Assembly: GCA_965230485.1 (NCBI GenBank)
Contig: CBDDLA010000001.1
Span: 806,001 to 870,000 of the forward strand
DNA from: Putridiphycobacter sp965230485
GTDB taxonomy: Bacteria > Bacteroidota > Bacteroidia > Flavobacteriales_D > Crocinitomicaceae
Length of the DNA stretch: 64,000 nucleotides
Direction of reading: 5' to 3'
The translations under genes and the position numbers were made by a program. This document shows positions 1 through 7,406 of this stretch, piece by piece; positions within the stretch are counted from its first letter, which is position 1; every line of letters begins with the position of its first letter. Under the pieces are notes generated by a model. It had not been told where the DNA came from and did no database searches. It saw only the letters and a list, made by a program, of their open reading frames with translations.

Positions 1-490
1 TTTTTCTAGGTTCCAGGTATTCCAGTACAAGTGATTCACCGTGGATATAATCGGTAGCATAGAATCCCGATTGAGGATTATCTTCACTAGTAATTGTCGC
101 CAATATTTCTCTATAATCTGGAGAATAAACAAAAAATTTCCCCCCTTGGGGAATTAAGAATTGATCAAAATAGGCACTTACAGCAAGAGCGTTTGGCACT
201 TTTAGTATTAACCGCCATAACTTATCTCCGTTGTCTAAGTCAAACCAGGTTCCAGAATTATTAAGATTCAACTCAACTGATTCAACCACACCGGCTCTAG
301 GAAAATCACTTTCTGAATTGGCATCCTCATTTAAAAGGAAATTTACATCTAAGCTATCTCCTTCAAAAACATCCGTATATTCAATATTAAAAACTTTATT
401 ATCTCCTGAGTAAGGTACTTCACTTCGATCATTTTGACCAAATAAAGTAACTGTTAAAAAAAGACTAAGTACTTTAAAAAATTGTTTCAT
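1..490 (-). CDS. Secreted serine protease, N-terminal part (runs off left edge)
   Basis: The frame read leftward from the ATG at 490 is open to the window edge (163 codons, no stop). It starts with a signal peptide (MKQFFKVLSLFLTVTLFGQ). The following region (WRLILKVPNALAVSAYFDQF, then GGKFFVYSPDYREIL, FYATDYIHGESLVLEYLEP) resembles the propeptide of Bacteroidota lysyl-endopeptidase/trypsin-like proteases, which carry the same 'W.L.i....a.sl...f..f..p.G.k.fvY....... ..t.....G..l.leY.eP' pattern. The catalytic domain would lie outside the window, so protease identity is inferred from the propeptide only. It is divergent from the S41 protease gene, with a shared upstream region at 491-636. The alternative is another secreted protein with this leader domain. 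Confidence 0.6.
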   Translation of the reverse strand, partial: MKQFFKVLSLFLTVTLFGQNDRSEVPYSGDNKVFNIEYTDVFEGDSLDVNFLLNEDANSESDFPRAGVVESVELNLNNSGTWFDLDNGDKLWRLILKVPNALAVSAYFDQFLIPQGGKFFVYSPDYREILATITSEDNPQSGFYATDYIHGESLVLEYLEPRK

Positions 491-510
491 GAGGTTGTTT
501 TTTCGAACTT

Positions 511-518
511 CAAAATTA
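511..518 (-). promoter_or_regulatory. -7 box of the protease gene
   Basis: On the minus strand this reads TAATTTTG, an exact match to the Bacteroidota -7 consensus TAnnTTTG, 20 nt before the ATG at 490. No convincing -33 TTG is seen. Confidence 0.4.
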
Positions 519-597
519 TCAAAATAAAACTTAAATTTCATTAATTTTAAATGATTAATATTGAAAACCTAAAATAGTTTCCATAATTTCGAGGCAC

Positions 598-605
598 TAT
601 ATTTG
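598..605 (+). promoter_or_regulatory. -7 box of the S41 protease gene
   Basis: TATATTTG matches TAnnTTTG exactly and lies 31 nt before the ATG at 637. A TTG at 616 lies just downstream in the likely leader and is not needed as a start. Confidence 0.5.
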
Positions 606-636
606 TACCTTACAGTTGATAATTAAAAAAAGTAAG

Positions 637-2262
637 ATGAAAATTACATTCTTTATTGCATTAAGCATATCATTAATACATGGCTATTCTCAAACGAATG
701 ATCAATTAGAAACAACCATAAAGTTTCAGGAAGTTTTTGGTTACTTGAACGGTAACTATGTTGAAGACTTTGATGGCGCTAAAATAGCCGACGCGGCAAT
801 TGTCGCTATGTTAAAAGAACTTGACCCTCACACATACCTTATTCCAAAAGAGCAGGTTAAAGCATCTAACAGTCAGATAAATGGGTCTTTCGTAGGTGTA
901 GGAATAAGGTTTCAAATAAAAAATGATACCCTGATGGTTGTGAACACTATTGAAGGAGGACCTTGTGAAAAAGTTGGGGTAAAAGCTGGAGATAAAATTG
1001 TCATAGTAGATGATACTTTAATAGCCGGAGTCGGTCTTAAAAATAGTCAGGTCAGAGAATATTTAATGGGTGAGCTAGGAACTGAAGTTGTAATTGGCAT
1101 TAAACGTAGAGGGGAAAAAGAATTGCTTACCTTTAACGTTACACGAGATAAAATACCTTTAAATTCAGTGGCTAGCTATTTTATGGCTACCGAAAAGACT
1201 GGTTATTTAAAAATCACTTCATTTTCTAGAACAACACCTGAAGAAATGATGAGTGCTATACAGGAACTGAAAGCAAAAGGTATGGAAAATTTAATTTTAG
1301 ATTTGAAAGGAAATGGAGGAGGATTGTTATCTGTTGCTAAGTTCATGGCAGACCAATTTTTAGATGATGACAAACTAATTGTGTACTCAAAAGGTCGTTC
1401 TTATCCAGAAGAAAGGTATGTCGCCAATAATAAAAATTACAGAGGTGATTATTATGGTGGAAAAAAGAACGGTATTTTCGAAAAAGGAAAACTAGTGGTG
1501 TTGACAGATGAAAGTTCAGCATCAGCTTCAGAAATTGTTTCCGGTGCTTTGCAAGATTGGGACAGAGCACTTGTAGTCGGAAGAAGAACCTTTGGTAAAG
1601 GTCTCGTTCAACGACCATATAACTTGTCAGATGGTTCAGTTATTCGTGTTACTGTTGCTAGGTACTATACACCATCAGGAAGATTCATTCAAAAGCCATA
1701 TGACTCTGGGGCCGACGAATATTATGCTGATCGTTCGAATAGGTTTAAAAATGGTGAATTTATGCATGCAGATAGCATTAAACTTCCTGATTCGTTGAAA
1801 GTAAAAACCTTGCAGCTAGAAAGAACTGTTTACGGTGGAGGCGGAATTATGCCAGATGTATTTGTACCTCTTGACACGTCAAAAAATAGTTCCACATACA
1901 GGAAAATTAATAGAAAAGGTATCATCAATACGTTCGCGCTGGACTATGTTGACCAAAAAAGAGACGAACTCAAAATGTTATATCCAGATTTTGCGGATTT
2001 TAAAAATGCTGAAATTACTGACGAAAAAATGATGGCAGATTTTTACAAGGCTTGTGAAAAAGAAGAAATAGAAATTAACGAAGATGACCTGAAGATTTCG
2101 GAAAATTTAATTAAAACGGTGCTCAAAGCAAGAATAGCTACCAACCTTTGGGATTTCTCTAAATTTTATGAAATTTACAATGACAAAGAAGATGAAATTT
2201 TTATTGAAGCCCTCAGTCTAATTGAGGGAAAATATTTAAATAAATTAAAACTAGATTTTTAA
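637..2262 (+). CDS. S41-family carboxyl-terminal processing protease
   Basis: This is an exported serine protease of the CtpA/Prc family (541 aa), which trims C termini of envelope proteins. I start it at the ATG at 637 because it begins directly with a signal peptide (MKITFFIALSISLIHGYSQ); the TTG at 616 would add seven charged residues in front. Domains: helical N-terminal part, PDZ domain (about 80-165, with GVGI and GVKAGDKIV), S41 core (about 170-390). The Ser-Lys dyad aligns with E. coli Prc as Ser296 in DESSASASEI and Lys321 in TFGKGLVQ. About 150 C-terminal residues form a charged helical extension. A lipoprotein gene follows after 28 nt and has its own -7 box. The family assignment is firm; the substrate is unknown. 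Confidence 0.93.
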   Translation: MKITFFIALSISLIHGYSQTNDQLETTIKFQEVFGYLNGNYVEDFDGAKIADAAIVAMLKELDPHTYLIPKEQVKASNSQINGSFVGVGIRFQIKNDTLMVVNTIEGGPCEKVGVKAGDKIVIVDDTLIAGVGLKNSQVREYLMGELGTEVVIGIKRRGEKELLTFNVTRDKIPLNSVASYFMATEKTGYLKITSFSRTTPEEMMSAIQELKAKGMENLILDLKGNGGGLLSVAKFMADQFLDDDKLIVYSKGRSYPEERYVANNKNYRGDYYGGKKNGIFEKGKLVVLTDESSASASEIVSGALQDWDRALVVGRRTFGKGLVQRPYNLSDGSVIRVTVARYYTPSGRFIQKPYDSGADEYYADRSNRFKNGEFMHADSIKLPDSLKVKTLQLERTVYGGGGIMPDVFVPLDTSKNSSTYRKINRKGIINTFALDYVDQKRDELKMLYPDFADFKNAEITDEKMMADFYKACEKEEIEINEDDLKISENLIKTVLKARIATNLWDFSKFYEIYNDKEDEIFIEALSLIEGKYLNKLKLDF

Positions 2263-2267
2263 ATTTG
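2260..2267 (+). promoter_or_regulatory. -7 box overlapping the S41 protease stop codon
   Basis: TAAATTTG matches TAnnTTTG exactly; its first three bases are the stop codon of the protease gene. It lies 23 nt before the ATG at 2291. AT-rich context makes a chance match possible. Confidence 0.35.
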
Positions 2268-2290
2268 CACTATAAATAAACTCAAATAAT

Positions 2291-2770
2291 ATGAAAAAAA
2301 ACAGTATCTATCTTTTTAGTGGAATACTATTCCTAGCATCATGTGGTAATGATGTTGAAACAGATTCAAGTCTTATTCAATTTACCGAAGCAGACAAATC
2401 TGAGTTACCAGAAGGTAGTAAACCGTCAAAGGGCCCATTGAGCAAAACAACTACCATTAAATATGATGTTGTTGAGCATGATTTTGGTGATGTTTTTTAT
2501 CCAAGTGATAATAAATATACTTTCAAGTTTACCAATACGGGAAGTGAACCATTGGTAATTAGTGATGCAAAGGCATCTTGTGGGTGTACCGTGCCTAGGA
2601 AACCGGAAAAACCAGTTTTACCGGGAGAAGTTGGTGAATTAGATGTCGTTTTCAAACCTAAGGAGGGACAGGTTGGTCAAGATGTGACCAAAAGGATAAC
2701 AATTACTGCTAATACAGAACCGAACACGACCTACCTTGACATTAAGGCTAAAGTCAGATCAGGTATGTAA
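2291..2770 (+). CDS. DUF1573 lipoprotein
   Basis: A 159-aa envelope lipoprotein: signal peptide with lipobox LASC (Cys18), a short polar linker, then a DUF1573 immunoglobulin-like domain (about 62-155). The hallmark segments are HDFGDVF, FKFTNTGSEPLVI, the SCGCT cysteine pair, and PGEVGELDVVFKP. DUF1573 is very common in Bacteroidota; its function is not established and it resembles ASPM/SPD-2/Hydin-type Ig folds. The gene lies 28 nt after the S41 protease and could be read from that promoter or from its own -7 box. It ends in a strong intrinsic terminator. Confidence 0.9.
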   Translation: MKKNSIYLFSGILFLASCGNDVETDSSLIQFTEADKSELPEGSKPSKGPLSKTTTIKYDVVEHDFGDVFYPSDNKYTFKFTNTGSEPLVISDAKASCGCTVPRKPEKPVLPGEVGELDVVFKPKEGQVGQDVTKRITITANTEPNTTYLDIKAKVRSGM

Positions 2771-2800
2771 AAAAAAACTCACTTCGGTGAGTTTTTTTTT
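2769..2800 (+). terminator. Intrinsic terminator after the DUF1573 gene
   Basis: A perfect ACTCAC/GTGAGT stem (2777-2782 with 2787-2792) closed by a UUCG tetraloop, flanked by a run of A on the left and nine T on the right. It separates the lipoprotein gene from the SRP RNA gene. Confidence 0.9.
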
Positions 2801-2832
2801 GTCTTAAATTATTACAGTCTATTAAAAGTTAT

Positions 2833-2840
2833 TAGTTTTG
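2833..2840 (+). promoter_or_regulatory. -7 box of the SRP RNA gene
   Basis: TAGTTTTG matches TAnnTTTG exactly and ends four bases before the first paired base of the RNA, the spacing expected for a transcript starting near 2844. Confidence 0.7.
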
Positions 2841-2843
2841 CGC

Positions 2844-2940
2844 TGGGCAAGTCCTTTACGACCAGCTCCTGCTGAATCCCCCAGGATGGGAACATAGCAA
2901 GGGTAGGTGGTTGAGCGGTGCGATAGAGGTAGCTTGCCCA
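2844..2940 (+). ncRNA. ffs: Signal recognition particle RNA (small 4.5S type)
   Basis: A roughly 97-nt RNA closed by TGGGCAAG (2844-2851) pairing with CTTGCCCA (2933-2940). The conserved helix 8 is present: CCCCCAGG, then ATG-GGAA-CAT with a GGAA tetraloop, then AGCAAGGG, plus the upstream GCTGAA seen in SRP RNAs. The RNA binds Ffh and, with FtsY, targets membrane and secreted proteins co-translationally. It is preceded by an exact -7 box and followed by a T-rich run (2942-2950). Recognition rests on these conserved elements; a covariance-model search (bacterial small SRP) would confirm the ends. Confidence 0.92.
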
Positions 2941-2994
2941 CTTTTTCTTCCCTAATTCCCATCTTTTTATTAACTTATCGACCAATTATTCGAT

Positions 2995-4020
2995 ATGGCT
3001 TTAAAAAAAATAGTTTTTTCAATTTGTCTTGCAATACTAGTTTCAGGTTGTGGAATCATGTATAAAAACAAAGTACCACAAAAAATTCGAATTGAAATTG
3101 ATTCAAACTCTGTAGTTAATTATGGGGTTAGAATTCCTTTTAAGGTTCAAGGATATTATGCTGACGGAAAGGTAAAGACAATAAATAACCACTCTAGTTT
3201 AAAAGCAGAGGCAACGACGGCTGAAATATCCTCTAAATCAATCACCCCTGAACGTTTTCCTTTAGATTTTAACGATAGTATAATTCATTTAAAAGCTAGT
3301 TTTATAAATGATAAGGTAAATCTTTCTGATAGCATAAGCCTGCCCTTCAACTACAAAAGTAATATTAACCTAAATTTTTCAGGAGAAAATGGAAAGAATG
3401 GTGGAAACGGTTCTAGGGGTAATTTAAATTTTTTAACAAGAGATGGAACTGATGGTAAACCAGGAGAAGATGGTGGAAATGGTGAAAATGGTGATGACCT
3501 AAATATATTCGTTTGGTACAACAATGATATTTACTTTATAAGGATTGACAATGTGACTACTCAGAATAGTTATTTTTATAAAGCAAATTACGGCAGTTAT
3601 ACATTACAATTAGATGTTTCTGGCGGTGATGGCGGTGATGGTGGTAATGGTGGAAAGGGCGCAAATGGTAAAGATGCTGAAAGAAAAGATGGAAAGACGA
3701 AAAACTCTGGGCAAGGAGGTCATGGTGGCAATGGAGGCAACGGTGGTATGGGTGGTTCTCCTGGCAATGTATACGTATACATACATCCAACAGCTATTGG
3801 GTTTGAAAAAAGAATACGAATATCACAAAAAGTAGGGCAAGGTGGAAAAATAGGGGAAGGAAATTCTGGCGGTACTGGCGGAAAAGAAATTGACTCGGAC
3901 CTAAGAAATATCAAAGGGCAAGACGGTTATAATGGTATTGAAGGGCAAGCTGGCCAAAATAACAACGTAATCAATATGGAAGTTCTTGATTTCGATATTT
4001 TAAATTATAAACCTAACTAA
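2995..4020 (+). CDS. Lipoprotein with collagen-like glycine repeats
   Basis: A 341-aa lipoprotein: signal peptide with lipobox VSGC (Cys19), then about 110 residues of ordinary beta-rich sequence. Three Gly-rich blocks follow: GENGKNGGNG (about 130-165, Gly-X-Y register), GGDGGDGGNGGKGANG through GGHGGNGGNGGMGG (about 209-255), and GQGGKIGEG to GQDGYNGIEGQAG (about 280-325). Non-repetitive stretches separate them. The pattern resembles bacterial collagen-like or Gly-Gly-X proteins; whether it forms a triple helix is unknown, as proline is nearly absent. The M61 protease gene starts 5 nt downstream, so the two are probably cotranscribed. No function can be assigned. Confidence 0.8.
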   Translation: MALKKIVFSICLAILVSGCGIMYKNKVPQKIRIEIDSNSVVNYGVRIPFKVQGYYADGKVKTINNHSSLKAEATTAEISSKSITPERFPLDFNDSIIHLKASFINDKVNLSDSISLPFNYKSNINLNFSGENGKNGGNGSRGNLNFLTRDGTDGKPGEDGGNGENGDDLNIFVWYNNDIYFIRIDNVTTQNSYFYKANYGSYTLQLDVSGGDGGDGGNGGKGANGKDAERKDGKTKNSGQGGHGGNGGNGGMGGSPGNVYVYIHPTAIGFEKRIRISQKVGQGGKIGEGNSGGTGGKEIDSDLRNIKGQDGYNGIEGQAGQNNNVINMEVLDFDILNYKPN

Positions 4021-4024
4021 AATA

Positions 4025-5749
4025 ATGATTTACACCTTATCTTATGATCAACCCCATCATCAAAACATTAAAATAACTGCTGAATTTGACACCGATAATT
4101 CGGATCGTCTAGTACTTAACTTTCCTAAATGGCGTCCAGGACGCTATGAATTAGGAAACTTTGCTAAAAATATCACACAATTTAAAGTGCATGATGAAGA
4201 AGGAAATTCTCAAGACTATCGAAAGATAAACACACATAGTTGGCAAATAGAATCAAAAGATTGTCAGAAAATTATTGTTTCATACTACTATTACGCTGCC
4301 GAACTAAATGCTGGTTCAAGTTTTATAGATGAAAATCAATTGTATGTAAACCCCGTAAACTGTTTGATTTATAATGAAAAAGAAATAAATCAGCCTTGCG
4401 AGCTCACTGTTAATGTACCACATGACTTTGAATTTGCATGTGGTTTGCCATTCATCAATAAAAAGTTAATCACTAAAAGTTACCATGAACTTGTAGATAC
4501 ACCTTTTATTGCCTCTCCTACACTACAACATTATAATTATGAATTGGGACCTTTAAAGGTTCACCTCTGGTTTCAAGGCAACTGTAAAATAGATTGGCCA
4601 AGAGTAAAAAATGATTTTATCAAATTTACGAGAGCACAGATTAAGGCTTTCAAAAAAATTCCAGTTGACGATTATCATTTTTTGTATCAAATCACACCAG
4701 GCAAAACTTATCATGGCGTTGAGCACGCCCATTCGACTGTTATAGCATTAGGTCCTACTTATGAATTAATGAATAAACTTTATGACGACTTTTTAGGTGT
4801 AAGTTCTCATGAATTTTATCATACCTGGAATGTCAAAAGTATTCGACCTCAAGAAATGGCTCCTTACGACTATAGTCAAGAAAACTACTCTAGGCTTGGA
4901 TTCGTAGCGGAAGGCGTTACTACTTACATGGGAGATTTATTCCTTTCCTACTCAAAAGTAAAATCATGGAACTGGTATAAATCTGAATTAGAAAAGCTAA
5001 TCACCAGACATTTTGAAAATTATGGTCGGTTTAACTATAGTGTTGGAGAGTCCAGTTCAGATACCTGGTTAGATGGTTACGTAAAAGGAATTCCCAACAG
5101 AAAAGTCTCGATTTATAATGAAGGTGCGTTACTTGCTTTTGTGGTTGACATGAAAATTAGAGTGGCGTCAGATAATCAACTATCAATGAATGATGCCATG
5201 CACGAACTTTTTATAAAATTTGGAGATCAGCCTTTTGGCTATTCTGAACAAGACTATATTAATGCGATAAATCAATTCAGTAACAAACCCCAAGACAATT
5301 TTTTCAAACAATATGTATTCACAGCTAGCTCTTATGAGTCGATCATTATAGAAGCTTTGGATGCTTGCGGATTGGAGCTAAACACAACTCTGAATGCTTC
5401 TTTTGATCAAAGAATTTTGGGAATAAAAACAATTAGTAGTGAACATTCTGCAGTTATCACTGACATAATTATTGGAAGTACTGCTGACCTTGCGACTCTA
5501 ATGATCGGGGATAAAATTATTGCTATCAATAATTTTGCAATAAAAAACAATCTTTCGCAATGGATTCAATACTTCGAAAACGATCAAATAACTTTAACAA
5601 TTGTTAGAAATGGAAAGGTTTTAAATATGATTTGTCCTCATACCAATAGGACCTATTACCCAACTTATTTTTTAACCAAAGTAAAAATACCATCAAGTCT
5701 TCAAAAAAGAATTTTTAAAAAATGGTGTGGATACAAATTTGAAGGTTAA
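4025..5749 (+). CDS. M61-family metallopeptidase with C-terminal PDZ domain
   Basis: A 574-aa zinc peptidase of the M61 (glycyl aminopeptidase-like) family. Layout: N-terminal beta domain (about 1-165), catalytic gluzincin domain (about 170-420) with the zinc motif HEFYH (His262, Glu263, His266) and a downstream acidic ligand in FVAEGVTTYMGDL, then a PDZ-like domain (about 460-545, with IIIGSTADLATLMIGDKIIA). The upstream YHGVEHAHST fits the substrate-binding strand of this family. I see no signal peptide, so it looks cytoplasmic although many relatives are exported. It starts 5 nt after the Gly-repeat lipoprotein and is followed 9 nt later by a membrane protein. Family firm, substrate unknown. 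Confidence 0.9.
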   Translation: MIYTLSYDQPHHQNIKITAEFDTDNSDRLVLNFPKWRPGRYELGNFAKNITQFKVHDEEGNSQDYRKINTHSWQIESKDCQKIIVSYYYYAAELNAGSSFIDENQLYVNPVNCLIYNEKEINQPCELTVNVPHDFEFACGLPFINKKLITKSYHELVDTPFIASPTLQHYNYELGPLKVHLWFQGNCKIDWPRVKNDFIKFTRAQIKAFKKIPVDDYHFLYQITPGKTYHGVEHAHSTVIALGPTYELMNKLYDDFLGVSSHEFYHTWNVKSIRPQEMAPYDYSQENYSRLGFVAEGVTTYMGDLFLSYSKVKSWNWYKSELEKLITRHFENYGRFNYSVGESSSDTWLDGYVKGIPNRKVSIYNEGALLAFVVDMKIRVASDNQLSMNDAMHELFIKFGDQPFGYSEQDYINAINQFSNKPQDNFFKQYVFTASSYESIIIEALDACGLELNTTLNASFDQRILGIKTISSEHSAVITDIIIGSTADLATLMIGDKIIAINNFAIKNNLSQWIQYFENDQITLTIVRNGKVLNMICPHTNRTYYPTYFLTKVKIPSSLQKRIFKKWCGYKFEG

Positions 5750-5758
5750 ATTTGATTT

Positions 5759-6322
5759 ATGGCTTTAACTAGAATAGATGAAAAAACATTAGTTCAAAAA
5801 ATCAAGTTTTTTATTATTGGTGTTGAGAAGCCAAATTGGATAACAAGGTTATCTGTTACTATAGGCTTTGCTTTTTGGTTATATTTTGTTCTTTACTTAA
5901 GTGTTATATTTCTATCTATTCTATTTGTTGATACGCTTGAAAACCCGGAACTTATTAAATCTACCTTTGGAAAAATTGGCGGCAGGTACAATTTCAATAT
6001 TGAATACGCCTCGCACAACTGGCATGCAATTGATGTTATTTTTTATCACTCATTTATTTCCATTTGTGTACTCAGTATATCGTTAATCGGTCTAATTTTT
6101 ATTTATAGAAGAAAAAAAACAGGGTATGTCCTTTACTTAATTGGAAATATGACCGTCATTATTTTTACTTTAGTTTTTATGGGACTTAATTATGTTGAAG
6201 AACAAGTCAGTATAATAGATAAATTACTTTTTGTCAGCATCACCATTTATTTCTTAGCTACAATGCTTTTCCAAAAACCAAATAAAAAAGAATCAACTAG
6301 TGAGCCTGAACAGCAATCATAG
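5759..6322 (+). CDS. Four-helix membrane protein of unknown function
   Basis: A 187-aa protein with four hydrophobic segments (about 31-57, 93-116, 122-145, 156-172) and a charged cytoplasmic-looking N terminus. I recognise no family. It begins 9 nt after the M61 protease and probably belongs to the same operon. Its last 26 bp overlap the 3' end of the convergent ridA gene. Confidence 0.7.
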   Translation: MALTRIDEKTLVQKIKFFIIGVEKPNWITRLSVTIGFAFWLYFVLYLSVIFLSILFVDTLENPELIKSTFGKIGGRYNFNIEYASHNWHAIDVIFYHSFISICVLSISLIGLIFIYRRKKTGYVLYLIGNMTVIIFTLVFMGLNYVEEQVSIIDKLLFVSITIYFLATMLFQKPNKKESTSEPEQQS

Positions 6323-6680
6323 AAATTTCGACACTCACGTCGCGAGGTAACTTTGAAACTTGAATTGTCTCACGTGCCGGAAAAAAATCTTTAAAGAAAG
6401 AAGCATATATTTTGTTCACACGATCAAAATCAGACATGTCTTTTAAAAAAATACTTGTTTTAACAACGTCAGAAAATCTTAACCCCGCTTCACTCAATAC
6501 TGCTTCTAAATTTAACATAACTTGTGTTGTCTCAGATTCAATAGTAGAGTTATTCATTTCTTCATTGAGCGGATTAATTGCTATTTGGCCACTTGTATAC
6601 AGCACGCCATTTACCATAACACCTTGGCTATAGGGTCCAATTGCAGAGGGAGCCATACTGGTTTGAATGTTTTTTCTCAT
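6297..6680 (-). CDS. ridA: RidA family enamine/imine deaminase
   Basis: A 127-aa RidA (YjgF/YER057c/UK114) protein, the trimeric enzyme that hydrolyses reactive 2-aminoacrylate-type enamines made by PLP enzymes. Family hallmarks: IGPYSQGV near the N terminus, YTSGQIA, Arg103 in PARETIQVSKLP (equivalent of the catalytic Arg105) and Glu118 in VSVEISMIAV (equivalent of Glu120). Length is normal for the family. It overlaps the convergent membrane-protein gene by 26 bp and is divergent from the trpG/pabA-like gene. Confidence 0.94.
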   Translation of the reverse strand: MRKNIQTSMAPSAIGPYSQGVMVNGVLYTSGQIAINPLNEEMNNSTIESETTQVMLNLEAVLSEAGLRFSDVVKTSIFLKDMSDFDRVNKIYASFFKDFFPARETIQVSKLPRDVSVEISMIAVQAH

Positions 6681-6706
6681 TTCTGATAATTATTAACAAT
6701 TACATT

Positions 6707-6714
6707 TACTTTTG
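6707..6714 (+). promoter_or_regulatory. -7 box of the trpG/pabA-like gene
   Basis: TACTTTTG matches TAnnTTTG exactly, 17 nt before the TTG start codon at 6732. Confidence 0.45.
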
Positions 6715-6731
6715 TCAAAAATAGACATTAA

Positions 6732-7295
6732 TTGAAAATACTACTTGTAGATAATTATGATTCTTTCACCTACAATTTGGTGCATTATCTTGAAGCGCTT
6801 GATGTAGATGTGACTGTAACATATAATGATAAAATCGACTTTAAATCAATAGGTCAGTATGATAAATTAGTGCTCTCTCCTGGCCCCGGGCTTCCTCATG
6901 AAGCGGGTCATTTAAATCAAGTAATTTCTGAGTATGCTTTGTCGAAACCTATTTTAGGAGTTTGCTTAGGCTTTCAGGCTCTCATATTACATTTTGGTGG
7001 TCAGCTTTATAATCAGGATGAAGTCAGACATGGTGTAAGTGTTAAATGCCATGCAGACCCTCAATCAACTCTATTTAAAAATATAACACCTTCATTTAAC
7101 GTAGGTCTCTACCATTCTTGGGCCGCAAATATTAATAAACTGCCAAATGAATTGAAAATTACTGCTCAATCTGAAGAGGATGTAATTATGGCTTTTGAAC
7201 ATCAGACATTGCCATTATTTGGTGTACAATTTCATCCAGAATCTATATTAACAGATTATGGGAAAGAAATACTTAAAAACTTTATTGATGTATAA
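6732..7295 (+). CDS. pabA: Glutamine amidotransferase subunit, anthranilate/aminodeoxychorismate synthase type
   Basis: A 187-aa class I glutamine amidotransferase that releases ammonia from glutamine for chorismate amination, for folate (PabA) or tryptophan (TrpG). The start is TTG at 6732: the N terminus KILLVDNYDSFTYNL is so conserved that no later start is possible. The triad is complete: Cys78 in GVCLGFQAL, His168 and Glu170 in GVQFHPES. The oxyanion loop SPGPGLP is present. No trp genes and no synthase partner are adjacent, which favours a PabA or dual-use role, but the sequence alone cannot separate PabA from TrpG. A -7 box lies just upstream. Confidence 0.88.
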   Translation: MKILLVDNYDSFTYNLVHYLEALDVDVTVTYNDKIDFKSIGQYDKLVLSPGPGLPHEAGHLNQVISEYALSKPILGVCLGFQALILHFGGQLYNQDEVRHGVSVKCHADPQSTLFKNITPSFNVGLYHSWAANINKLPNELKITAQSEEDVIMAFEHQTLPLFGVQFHPESILTDYGKEILKNFIDV

Positions 7296-7406
7296 CGCTA
7301 TATATCAATTTATTATTTGTAAAGTACATTAAGTTTTTTCACAAAAAAACACATATTGGCTTCCTATCAAAAAATAATTCGTTTAATAATTAGATAAACC
7401 TAAGTT

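Noticed and set aside
616..636. TTG start codon for the S41 protease
   Set aside because: It lies in the likely leader and would put charged residues before a clean signal peptide; ATG 637 fits better.
3557..3914. Histidine- and proline-rich frames antisense to the Gly-repeat lipoprotein
   Set aside because: Produced by the complement of GGT/GGC-rich repeats; no start signals or family features.
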